Assembly: GCA_004114245.1 (NCBI GenBank)
Contig: QZWS01000066.1
Coordinates: forward strand, 1 to 30,942
Direction: 5' to 3'
DNA length: 30,942 nt
DNA from: Zoopage sp. CT-All
Lineage: Eukaryota; Zoopagomycota; Zoopagomycetes; Zoopagales; Zoopagaceae
The notes under the pieces were generated by a model. That model had not been told where the DNA came from, did not search any database, and saw nothing but the letters and a program-made list of their open reading frames with translations. Below, piece by piece: positions 21,802-30,942 of the stretch (position 1 is the stretch's first letter; each line of letters opens with the position of its first letter). The position numbers and the translations under genes are program-made.

Positions 21802-22665
21802 ATGGCGCCAAAACAAAAGGCAGCAGACGGGCCTTCCTCCTCCTCAGGCGGCAAGTCCTCGGGCACGGGCGGGAACAGCAACGGCACCGGAGGGCACGGC
21901 AACGAACGTCAGGCCACCTCTGAGCGGCATAACTACATGAACGGATCCTCTACATCAGAACGCGGCAGTGGCGCTGGAAACGACCGCTCATCAGCAACAG
22001 GAGGAAGTACGCACGCTGAAAAGACTTCCAGCTCCAACCCAGGAGCCAGTAATAGTGGCACTAAGCGGAAAGCCGAGGCTCCAGCGCCACTCGTATCTGT
22101 AAGTGTTTCTTTCTCTTTCGCCCGAGACCGACGCTCTGTTGGCCTGCAGCATGCCGGTCCTGATTTCGAATGCTCACCAGATTCTTTTTTATTTTCGCTA
22201 TATGAAACGCCCTCTCCGGTGGACCGCTTTTATTTCTTTTTTTTTTTTCCTCCGCTGAATATGACTGGAAATTCTCGTCGTTAAACTCTTTGTACCGTGC
22301 TGACAACGTCAATTGGGAACGCTCCTCCTTCAGGTCGATTTTGGTACGATGGAGCTCTCCGCATTACGCCGGTACTGTCGGCTGAACAAACTGAAGCCAA
22401 GATCAAAGTCGCGCGAGGATCTTGTGGCAGCAGCAGCAAGGCATTGGAACAACGTCAACGTCAAGGAAGTCGACAGTGTGGCCTACTTTCTCTTTGCGGT
22501 CAAGCATCGCAGTAAGTGCTGCTTATGCCTCATGTGTTTTCTCAAAGTGTTAGCCTATGGCAGGGCAATCGAAACAGCCTTGAAACTTTTCACTGAACCA
22601 CCCTCTCGTTATGCCCTACTTGTTCAATAGACAAGGTCCTCAAACTGACCATGCCACTGTCATGA
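21802..22665 (+). CDS. sap30: SAP30-like subunit of the Sin3 histone deacetylase complex
   Basis: Exons 21802-22098, 22334-22511 and 22631-22665 encode 169 residues. SAP30 bridges the Sin3 corepressor and histone deacetylase in the nucleus. The first exon (residues 1-99) is a disordered Ser/Gly/Asn-rich segment ending in a basic KRKAE motif. The Sin3-binding domain is in exon 2: VDFGTMELSALRRYCRLNKL, then a basic linker KPRSKSREDLVAAAARHW and the final helix VDSVAYFLFAVKHR. This matches the order LRRYKRH..., NKAQLVEIV..HF, ..TYFIY.VK that I recall from animal SAP30. The last exon adds only 11 residues. The start at 21802 follows a C/T-rich leader; the open frame extends 11 codons upstream only to a TTG. 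It is divergent from kaptin. Confidence 0.87.
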
Positions 22666-25618
22666 CGGAGCTCCAGCATTTGACAAACGAGCTACCGGAA
22701 ATTAATACCTAAATACCACGGTTCATCATGGGACCTTTCAACTACATTGCATTATTGTGGACAGCGCGGAGATCGATGAGGCTAGCTACATGGATGTTCA
22801 GAGGACGCCAGCCTAGGGAGGAATATAGGAGCATCAAGAAACGCTGTGGTAATGAATTTTTAAGACGGGCAGGATCTCGAGTGTTGGTGGACTAGCTGGA
22901 TAATGACCTCTATCAATTCTTTCCTCTCGCCCGCACCCCTTTCTGTTACTTTTCAATAAAATATCGACTTTCGACATATTTTCATGGACGAGGGCAGTGC
23001 GACTTTGACGCTGAAGGGAGCGCAGCAAGTCCGACTGGCTGCCCTCTAATTTCTCAGAAAGAACCTTGAAAACTTCGCTGAGACAAGTTTAGACTGTCTT
23101 CAGGACGCACTGCACAGGATGGAAACGAGCGTGAACGTACCTCAGAATACCTCGCATTCTGAAATCTTCAGGCACAAGTCTGTTATAGACTAGACTATAT
23201 CAACAGTAAAACTTCAATTTCATTCACATTGAATATTCGTTCTTTTTCATGTCTCTTTTTTATTGTTATTTCAACACTGAAAACTACACAAGCATCAACA
23301 TACCTACAACAGAACGAGAAGGAGCAAAAAGAGAGGATTAATCAACTGGTTGCTTTCCTTTCATTGTGAAGAGTTCAAAGGAAAAAAAAGGGTATTCCTT
23401 CAGAACACATCTCTGCACCATAAGAAAATATGGTAGCAGATCAGAGAATAATTGGCCTGTCACAGCCGTTATAATCAATGCACTTGGTGCTAAGGTGACC
23501 GTCGTGATAAAAAATCATCATAGAGCTCTGAAGGAACGATAAAAAATGTGATCGAAAAAGATCCTGGAAGACAATATTTACCTTTTTCTTGACAGTCAGG
23601 AGCCATAGAGGGTCTTGATCAGGGCCAGTCTGGCAGAATATACTCTTACCTGTCCACAAAAAAAAGTGATTTTGTGATTAGTCCATCTGAAGTCGGGCAG
23701 TTGCAACGATGTGGATGCTAAAGCCATTGAAAACTCTCTGCCCCCATCAAGCAAACGACGAGATGTGTATAGTGGAGTGCATCAGTCGGTCAAAGGTGTC
23801 ATCTTGAATCAGACATATGCTTGTCTTTAATTGAAAAATCATCTCATGCAGCTGGAATACTAGCTTCTCTTGACGAGTGCGATGGGGGGATAGAGGTACT
23901 CGGATGTCATGTCAAAGAAAAAAGAATAGATGATTACCTTATAACTAGTTTTCCGGCGTGTCGCAAAAGCGGAGGCACCAAGGACGATCCATATCGATAA
24001 ACGAAAGGACACCTAAGAGAACAAAGCAGAAAAACTCTGTTAATATATGTCAACGCAATCCTTCATCAACCATTCAAATGAGGGAGTTGAAATATTGTAA
24101 AGAATCAGAAAGGCATGAATGGTATATAAATAAGTGTATCAACACGTAACGACATATCGCGAAAACCGCTCAACGTCAAGACATTCTGACTCGTCATCAA
24201 AATAATCATCACTTTCGATACAATATAGAAAAAAGGAGGCGTCCGAGAGACTAGAAGTAATGCTTACCATTGGGAATCTCGCGCAGCTCACGAAGACAAC
24301 TGACCGAGCCAATTCAGAACGAGAATCAGTCTATTGATCTGTTAAAGATGAGAAGGAAACGATTAGAATCTCCTTTCAAGTCTTTTGCAATTGAACATTT
24401 GTCTCGTGGGCATTGAGGATTGAAGGTTGCTTTTAGTATCAGTCCACGGTTTTCTAGGCCGTATATAATGCTTGACAACATGATCTTTTCAGTGCCCAGT
24501 GCATGCCATTAAATGGCTCATCAGACTAAAAGCAGCGTCTCCAATCCTCAATGCTGCCACTTCACGGGAGAGATGACCGACTATAACATACCAATTGCTT
24601 CAAGGGCGTCATGCCAGCTCAATCCGATAGCCGAAGCCATCATCAAGGGCGGCTTCGAAATATTTGTTGAATCTAATCAGCCATACAAATAAAAACTGAT
24701 TAGTTTTTCAGATCTCAAAAAATAAACATTGAATGAGAAAAATGAAATGTGGGTGTGAAGTATCATTTTCAGTTGGGTGCAATAACTATCAACACTGTAG
24801 TTCAGGCGGTAATTCCAGCTTTAATTGCGTTTGTATCATCCTAGTTGATACTTCAGAGGACAGGAAGGAAAGGGAACAGGCGGGATGGGAAAAAAAATAG
24901 ATTCTTACCATTTAGAATATTTTTTCACACTTGCAGATTCATCAGATCAAGACGCGTTCTTTGACATCTAACGAAATCGATTTACCCAACGAGGAAATAG
25001 AACCGTTAGTTCACACGATCGCGAGAGACGAACGGCAATTACATAAAAGAGGGGGAAGGTAGGCAGAAAGGATCAAAAGTTGAAAAAAGTGGTCGATTGG
25101 TATGTTGGCTCAGATTTTGCATTATAAACACGTATGCTTTCAGAAACTCTAGTTTGAAATTTTGAAAAAAGTGATCATCCAGGCTAGGATCTCCCACTTT
25201 TTTTTTATCTTTTGTCCCGTTGATCTGCGAACCGAGAAAGGGTGTAGAGGGAGAAAGTATGCATACCTTGAAGGAGAAGAGCTGAGAGGTGGGGGTTGAT
25301 AAAGAAGAGAGGAAAGAGAAAAGTTATCAGCAAATTTTTTTCTTATTTGTAAACAGCGGAAATCACACTACACCCTTAAGAGGCGGCTTATGTCTTTCAA
25401 ACAACCGCCCGAGGAGCAAGGGACGTTTCTACCAGGCGTTCAGATCCACCTCAGATTTCTTCTCCCGTCTCCTCTGGACATCTCTCCACCCGATTGTTCG
25501 AGAAACGTTTTATGCTTGTGAATCAAGAGTGTTATTAAGTTGGTGCACGCAGCGGCAAGCTTACTCTAAATACCGCGCGCGTATATACAGATACAGGGAG
25601 AGGAGAGTGAAAAGCGTC
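22666..25618. other. AT-rich region without a confident gene
   Basis: Nearly 3 kb is clearly richer in A and T than its surroundings, and ORFs are short with no recognised motif. Minus-strand splice-like signals recur: donors near 23647, 23937, 24267, 24591, 24907 and 25267. The part from 25267 to about 25580 reads on the minus strand like a leader, with a pyrimidine-rich stretch ending at a GTATGC donor. One candidate spliced ORF is listed separately. No long terminal repeats, inverted repeats or transposase remnants were recognised by eye. Confidence 0.5.
23860..24643 (-). CDS. Speculative spliced small ORF, possible membrane protein
   Basis: Minus-strand segments 24643-24592, 24299-24268 and 24012-23860 can be joined at GT-AG sites into an open frame of 78 codons. 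The start is MMASAIGLSWHDALEAI; the middle has a hydrophobic stretch (RLSIWIVLGASAFAT) and the end is PPIALVKRS. The acceptor at 24300 and the retained GT at 23937 are choices made to keep the frame open, so this is weak. Without splicing, the first segment stops after 20 codons. I do not recognise the product. It may equally be a non-coding transcript or chance. Confidence 0.13.
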
Positions 25619-28308
25619 TCAGAGTGTAGGGAGATGTGAGGCTTGCTTCGACTGTTCTACAGAAGCTATTGTTGCTATGGAGCCGTTTTGCGAAGGCTGG
25701 CTCTGAATGTGCGTCTGGTCGATCCGCTCTGCATTTTCCTGGATGTCAGTCCCCTTCCAGCTCTGCTTCTCTTCAGGCGGTGAAAGCAATTGCGCGCGCT
25801 GGGTTCCAGACTCTACAGCGACAACAACGGTGGTGGTGGTATTGCCACTCGAACCTTCACCTCTCTCAGAGGCTGATATGGTCGTGATGGATGTCGAAGA
25901 GGATGACAAAGAAGCAGATGTAGCCTGACGATCTGACATGGGTCCACTCTTTGGACTGGTAGGCGAGGGAACCCAGTAGCGGCTCACCTTCTGATGTATA
26001 GTGGAGGTCGCGACAACTTTGGTGACAGTGGTGTTGATGATGTGTCCTGAGTCGCTGCTGATTGGGTTGATTGTCTGTGCTGACGGTGGTTTGTGCTGAA
26101 CAAGCTGTGCGCTTGCTGTGCGTTGCCTCTGAGGATGAGCACGCGCGTTCCTGAACCTCAGCAGCGCGTTGCCTACTCGCTGGAGTTCCTCAACCTTAAC
26201 GTTGAGCTCAAACCGCGTTGTGAACAAAAACTCGAGCTCCAACTGATTCAACTCCAACAAACTGAGGCCGCCAACCTATTATTGTTTTTTTTAGAGAGGA
26301 GGTAGTATGAAAAGTGATGAGTAAGAGTGTCCCTGAGAGCATATGTACGTACTTGGAACGTGCGATATATTTGTGTGCGCATTTGTATCATTGTTTAAAA
26401 GTTGCCCCAAAAGTAGATGGGCTATCGAGCGTGCTCAAAAAATCCATCGTACAAAAGTGGTTCTTTGGATCACGTTCACGCTCACGCCAGATTGTTCATG
26501 CATACATTGTTGTGCGGTGCTACATTTAATTAAAGATAAAGAGTGGGCAAGAGAGAGAGATAAAGGTGGAAAAAAAGAGTGATGGATCGAAGCGAAGCAC
26601 AAAGCAAGGAGCAACGAGAGAATGGAGAACGTGCGCTTTTATCTTTCGTTCTCTTTTTTTTGTTCTGAATTTGCATGAAACCAGATATCAACATCGCATC
26701 TGTCATTTGCGTCTGATTATGACGACGTTTGATAATTACCTTGGCGTAACGAACATTTGAATAAAAATGATCCGAGGTGAACTTGGCAGCGACCATCAGG
26801 CAAGTAATTAGCAAGCGGTGGATGTTGAAACTATTCACCCGGAAACCATTGGCGGCCACTGCCAATCTCGGAGTGGCTGCAGGTGTAGAGCCTCCCGGCG
26901 TGCTACGGGTATCAATGGTTACAGTTGGTTGAGAGATTGCGACTGTAGGGTTATGGGGTTCGGAAGTAGCGCATGCGACTTTGGGCTTCTCGTAGGCATG
27001 CTGGTTGTTGTTGTTGTTGTTGTTGTTGTTGTCCTCTTGCTGCTGGGACGGGTGTGAACCCGTATTATTGGGTCTCTTCGTTTCCCGTCCCTCATGACCC
27101 TGCTCACCCCTGCCACGTTTGTGGACCATTGGCGGATCGGAGTTGGAGTTCGAGGGGACACTACTGTTAAACTGAGAAAAATTAGCGGAAGGATTGCATG
27201 CAGAGGTGGGGTGTGAATCAGGGTCCTCCTGAATTTTCGATGAGGCAGGAAAGGAGTGATCGCAACACGAAGAAAGTGCCGAGGATGTGGGAGCGGTGGG
27301 GAATGACAAGGAAGGTGCAGAGAAGGAGGGGGGTGTGGTTGTAGTGCATGGTTTGGGGTCAGGTCCACGGCATGTGCTACATCCAGTGGACTTGACTGGC
27401 CCGGTTGAGACTGAGACCTGATCCGGTAGGTCAGAAGTGGCTAACGGTACAGGCGGTGGTTGAGCCGTTGGCGAGGTCGAATGTTCATTGTCCTCAATGC
27501 GCTCAACAGTCTCTATTAGCTCCATCTGCATCCCACCCAACCCTCCGATTCGGTCCAGGTAAACCAAGACGTTCAGGAGAACCTCGTTCGTGAACGGGAT
27601 GAACTGCAATATCCTCGACAAGTATGCCTCGATCGAAATGCGGGGTACAGCTCGTGAGTGAAACAATGTAATGGGATCAACCTGCGGGTTGAAATGCGCA
27701 TCGTTCTTGTGCACCAGCTCTGAGAGTAGCGAGGACGCAATCAATAACGTGTCCTTGATGGGATGGCCGACGATGTCGAACTGGAGCTGTGGTGGAAGCT
27801 CTACAGCGATCGGTGCTGGGAGCGATGGACGTGAAGAATGATGACAAGGTGGCGACGAGGCAGAGGAATGCTGTATTGTTGGGGTGTTGGATTTGCTCAT
27901 ACACGTTTCGCAGTACTGAGTTGATCTGGCCGTTTGGCAAGAATGTTGTGAAGAAGCAGCGGTGCGGGAGATTGGTGTTGGAGGTGGAGATGATGTTACT
28001 GGTGTACTCTTGGCACTAGAGCTGTCTGTTGCCACGCTGGAGTGTAGCCAGGATGCCAATGGACTCGAGTCCAACGTTGACGAGGGCCGTGAGGATGGAG
28101 CTGTAGGTGGATGATTGATTGAAGTTGTGGGTGGGTGAAGGCGACACGATGCTGAGGGAGATGTGCTGTTGACAGTGCTGAACGGTGCGGTGGTTGGTAC
28201 TGTGGTGTTCTGTACGGTATTGAACCTTTGCTCTTGCTCTGGATGTTGTCCTGCCTGCTGTCTGTGCTGCTGTTGTCGATGTCGATGCTGAGGATAATGC
28301 TGCTGCAT
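25619..28308 (-). CDS. Pho80-like cyclin (partner of a Pho85-type CDK) with a large insert in the cyclin box
   Basis: Minus-strand exons 28308-26740 and 26275-25619 give 741 residues. Pho80-type cyclins activate the Pho85 kinase in phosphate and nutrient signalling. The N-terminus (1-176) is Gln/His- then Ser/Thr/Pro-rich. The cyclin box starts at residue 177 (FDIVGHPIKDTLLIASSLL), continues through FHSRAVPRISIEAYLSRILQF and NEVLLNVLVYLDRIG to about 260, breaks for roughly 225 residues of low-complexity sequence including nine Asn, and resumes at 489 (FRVNSFNIHRLLITCLMVAAKF). It crosses the intron after NVRYAK and continues as VGGLSLLELNQLELEFLFTTRFEL. The joint NVRYAK-VGG is a conserved Pho80 junction, which supports the 464-bp intron. 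The C-terminus is Ser/Thr-rich. Pho85 cyclins of the Pcl6/7 type are alternative names for the same group. Confidence 0.87.
27004..27030 (+). repeat. (GTT)9 microsatellite encoding polyasparagine
   Basis: Nine GTT units on the plus strand read as nine AAC (Asn) codons in the cyclin on the minus strand. They lie inside the low-complexity insert that splits the cyclin box, preceded by glutamines and an Asp. Confidence 0.9.
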
Positions 28309-29434
28309 CGTATGGAGGGGTAAAAGAATGCAGGCACTGCACTAAAGGGATGTTGGCGGGGGTTACCCTGATGGTTTTGTGGGCCAAAAAGAATAGCACC
28401 AAACTCTGTACGTCTTAACAGATCTGCCCTCCCTCTGCTGGTTGTGTGAGCAACAGTCTTCGAGGAAGAGGAATAGAATGAAAAAGGAGAAAAGAAAGAA
28501 GGAGGGAAAGGATAAAAGGAATGAAAACAGGAAGGAAAGGGAGGAGCGGAAAGAAGGAAAGGAAGGGTGCGAGAAGAGACAGAGGCGAATGTGGAAAGGA
28601 AAGAAGACGGCGAATGCCCACAGGGGAACGATAACCAGAATCTCCAAGTCCTGCCATGTATCCAAGGGCAACGGGGCGGGGAAAGAGACAATGTTGCAAA
28701 TAATGAGCAGGGGTCAGAAGAAGGGGGGTAGCGACACACTGTAAGACTCTGCTATTTCTTCACACTCTCACCTCTCCATCAAGGAGCGCCCGATCCTGTA
28801 GCACCTGGATACTGCGCTTAATGCAGTAGGCCAAAGTTTCCTCAGGCTCGGCCGAAGGCTATGAGCATATGCGTCGTGTGGAGAAGACCCCCTTTGATTG
28901 GCTGGACATACGAGGGTGCGCGAAAAAAAATTATTTGGTTTTTGAGCAACGTGCCATGCTGGTCTTGATGAGGTGGTCAAAAGTTTTGGAGGATTGAGGT
29001 GCTATTTTGGCAGATGTGCTTAACGACAGAGGTCATTGGGCAAGTGCCATTTTAGCACTGAAAGCATGCTTTCAATTGTCTAGCTCTTCAAGGCGCGTGT
29101 TCTTCAGCATCCGCAGATAACTCTGAACTGAACAATGAAAGAGGGGCAAAAGAAAAAGTATTTGGCATTGTGAGCAACCGGCGAATGAAATTGAAGAAAC
29201 GTACCCATCCCCTGCCTTTTTTTCCAACATGCGGCGCTGTCCAGCAGCACTTGAAAAATCCCAGAACGTCGTTTCAGCCTCTCATTTGGTCATGTGCGCG
29301 GTTCGCGTTCACTAAAGCAATGCTCACTCCAGCCAATAACTTCCTTTGTACTTTTATTCTTGAGGAGATCGCGTCCTCAAGGTTATGGCTGAATGACTAT
29401 GAGGTCATGACATGCTGTCAAAGCTGGGGCATTC
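28309..29434. other. Intergenic region between the cyclin and MscL genes
   Basis: The part next to the cyclin (about 28430-28600) is strongly purine-rich on the plus strand, so C/T-rich on the cyclin strand, and is probably the cyclin leader. Long open frames here are products of that skew. One exon-like block at 28772-28858 is listed separately. The stretch 28860-29434 holds the 3' end of the MscL transcript and nothing else I can support. Confidence 0.45.
28772..28858 (-). other. Exon-like block of 29 codons, unknown gene
   Basis: On the minus strand, 87 bases lie between an acceptor (GCTCATAG) and a donor (GTGAGAGTG). They read as 29 codons with no stop and coding-like codon use, giving EETLAYCIKRSIQVLQDRAL near the middle, a probable amphipathic helix. 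A TAG precedes the block in frame, so it can only be coding if spliced. A GTATGT donor 50 bases upstream would make a small intron. No start exon was found, and I do not recognise the family. It might be a remnant, or an exon of a small gene. Confidence 0.25.
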
Positions 29435-30755
29435 TTAAACGAGCTCCTCTTGCGCAGAGTCGATCCTGGAAAAACCTTCTTGTAGCCTCCTTGCCTTTAA
29501 ACTCTTAGCTTTAGCATATTCGTCAAGATCCAACCAGCTGCTACACGCGGAGCAACGCACGGCTGTCGCTGCAATCTTGGCTGCACAGTAAGGGCAATCC
29601 TTTTCGGTCACTGCCGTCTTCGTGTTCCTGCCCATCTGGTAGACTGTATGTTCCATCAACATTCGTAGAAAGTAGGCGTAATATTAGGTCAAACACAAGC
29701 ACACAACCGCTGCCAATTCTTTTTCCGCACCGTTGAAAAATACACACTTACGCTTAACAATGACAAAGACGCAAGCTGATATGATGAAAAAGTTGATAAC
29801 AGTCTGGATGAAGTTGCCGTAGTTCCATGACAACGCGTTGCTCGCTTTGACGGCCTCTCTAGTTGAGTACTATATGGCCAAGGGTAAATGATTGTTAGTG
29901 GCTGGCGGAATCATCCAACTCGATAGGCCTCCTCCATACCAACGACATTGCTTACATCTGGGTTTACGAACGAGTGGTCCTTGCGCAAGATAACAAAGTT
30001 CTCTTCGAGCGCTTTTCCCGAGGCAAGCGCTACTATAGGTGCGATGATATCCTTAACGATGCTATCCACGACCTATAGTCCGACAGGGAGGTTTGACTAC
30101 TGTTAGAATAGTGCATACTGCCATCACCTGTCCTTCGAATATTGAACCTCTCACTCACTCCAGTGAACGCAGCACCTACACAGCATCGTGAAATAAGAAG
30201 CAAAATAGTAGTCGATCCGTTAGAATGTCTATACGTAAGCAAAGCAAACGACATTTGACCACTGCTTCACATCGTACCAATAACAACAGCCACTGCCAGG
30301 TCGATGACATTGCCGCGATCCAGAAACTTGCGGTAATCCGAAAATATTGACACTCCCTGACTAATCCCAGGAACCTTGGTCAGTTTACCGCCAACATTTT
30401 CCACTGTCGATCAGCAGCAATGTGGAGTGTTGAAATCATTAGAAACATACACGGCTCATTTGAAGTCATGAACAGTCGATTTGTACCATGAGAACATACT
30501 TTGTGTTATTCCTCCTTTGACAACATTCGCACTTTGGGAAATTCCTCCTTTGACAACATTGGCGCTTTGCGAGATGCCCCCTTTGACTACATTTGCGCTC
30601 TGTGAGATGCCCCCAATAACCGCTTTAGCGGGATTGAGGGCGGTCAACCGTTTCTTGAGTTTTTTGCTGTCCTTGGGTGTGGGTTCCTTCTCATCAACCT
30701 CTGAAAGTTCAAAGGTGTCGATCTCGATGGTGGTATCTTCGTTGTCTCTGTTCAT
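29435..30755 (-). CDS. MscL-type mechanosensitive channel with N-terminal 11-residue repeats and C-terminal zinc ribbon
   Basis: Minus-strand exons 30755-30500, 30403-30278, 30175-30159 (only 17 nt), 30072-29956, 29869-29752 and 29643-29435 join to 280 residues. MscL forms a tension-gated pore; bacterial forms are about 130-150 residues. The MscL core is clear: DYRKFLDRGNVIDLAVAVVI at 108-127, then GAAFTGVVDSIVKDIIAP at 128-145 (TM1 and the conserved turn), a periplasmic-type loop with FVILRKD, and YGNFIQTVINFFIISACVFV at 189-208 (TM2). A zinc ribbon follows, C228-x2-C231-x10-C242-x2-C245 (CPYCAAKIAATAVRCSAC), as in some bacterial MscL. The first 47 residues are acidic then basic; residues 48-85 are 11-residue repeats. 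No mitochondrial presequence is evident, so the membrane is uncertain (plasma membrane or an organelle). Splicing is supported because every join restores the MscL frame. Confidence 0.88.
30511..30609 (-). repeat. Three tandem 33-bp repeats in the MscL first exon
   Basis: Units at 30511-30543, 30544-30576 and 30577-30609 encode three exact copies of the 11-residue unit GGISQSANVVK, followed by a partial fourth (GGITQ) at the exon end. The DNA copies differ at several third positions while the protein is unchanged, which points to selection on the protein sequence after duplication. Confidence 0.93.
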
Positions 30756-30942
30756 GTCTCTTGAAAGTTGTCGATTTGAAAATGAACTGCCTCAAAGCTG
30801 CTTGGACTGGTGGAAAATGCTCGACTGAGCGAGGAAGAGTGGGATAAAAGGGGTGACAAGTTGGCCAAGTTCTTTCTTAAAATTTTCCACAGCGGCCTGT
30901 ACAGACATCGCAGTAACAAAAAGGGGGTCTTCTCCACACGAC
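30756..30942 (-). promoter_or_regulatory. 5' region of the MscL gene, to the window edge
   Basis: An open frame of 61 codons (30752-30937, minus) is out of frame with MscL and overlaps its start by four bases. Its sequence is Leu/Ser-rich without motifs. It is most likely leader sequence, though it could be an upstream ORF. Confidence 0.35.

Noticed and set aside
27004-27030. CRISPR-like or telomeric repeat
   Set aside because: A simple trinucleotide run within coding sequence; no spacers or telomere motif.
27996-28739. Long minus-strand ORFs upstream of the cyclin, rich in Phe/Ser/Leu
   Set aside because: Produced by a pyrimidine-rich leader; no start or domain and they overlap in several frames.
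30752-30937. 61-codon ORF upstream of MscL as an N-terminal targeting peptide
   Set aside because: It is out of frame with MscL and terminates at the MscL start; no splice site was seen that would join them.

Overview
The window is nuclear DNA of a filamentous fungus. Genes are split by many short GT-AG introns (mostly 50-250 bp), have pyrimidine-rich leaders, and encode typical eukaryotic proteins (HAP3, ARL2, AP-1 mu, EF-2, SAP30, a Pho85-type cyclin). Kaptin, TMEM135 and MscL homologues together with long polyQ and polyN tracts point to an early-diverging lineage. My best guess is Mortierellomycota/Mucoromycota, but this is inferred from family content and gene style, not from a search.

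Layout, left to right: HAP3/NF-YB (+, 643-1312); ARL2 small GTPase (+, 1710-2535); intronless glutamine-rich CENP-B/Tc5-type DNA-binding protein (+, 2817-4526); AP-1 clathrin adaptor mu subunit (-, 4867-6778, six exons); a 1.8 kb divergent intergenic region with one small ORF; TMEM135-family membrane protein (+, 8602-11019, five exons); PC-esterase/TBL-like type II membrane protein that has lost its catalytic residues (-, 11239-12678); translation elongation factor 2 (+, 14184-17888, three exons, 1.07 kb first intron); kaptin homologue (-, 18110-21484, six exons); SAP30 (+, 21802-22665), divergent from kaptin over 317 bp; about 3 kb of AT-rich DNA without a confident gene (22666-25618); Pho80-like cyclin with its cyclin box split by a long disordered insert (-, 25619-28308); an intergenic stretch with one exon-like block; and a eukaryotic MscL mechanosensitive channel (-, 29435-30755, six exons, one of only 17 nt).

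The genes do not form one pathway or cluster. They are independent housekeeping and regulatory genes: transcription (HAP3, SAP30, CENP-B-like), trafficking (ARL2, AP-1), translation (EF-2), nutrient signalling (kaptin, which would act on TORC1 through KICSTOR/GATOR1; a Pho80-type cyclin, which would act through Pho85), organelle or membrane biology (TMEM135, MscL) and wall or glycan modification (PC-esterase-like). No mobile element, CRISPR array, tRNA, rRNA or virus-like gene was recognised. The points most worth follow-up are the zinc-ribbon MscL with an 11-residue repeat, the kaptin homologue with its large acidic tail, the apparently dead PC-esterase, the interrupted cyclin box, the hairpin overlapping the EF-2 stop codon, and the AT-rich region with splice-like signals.
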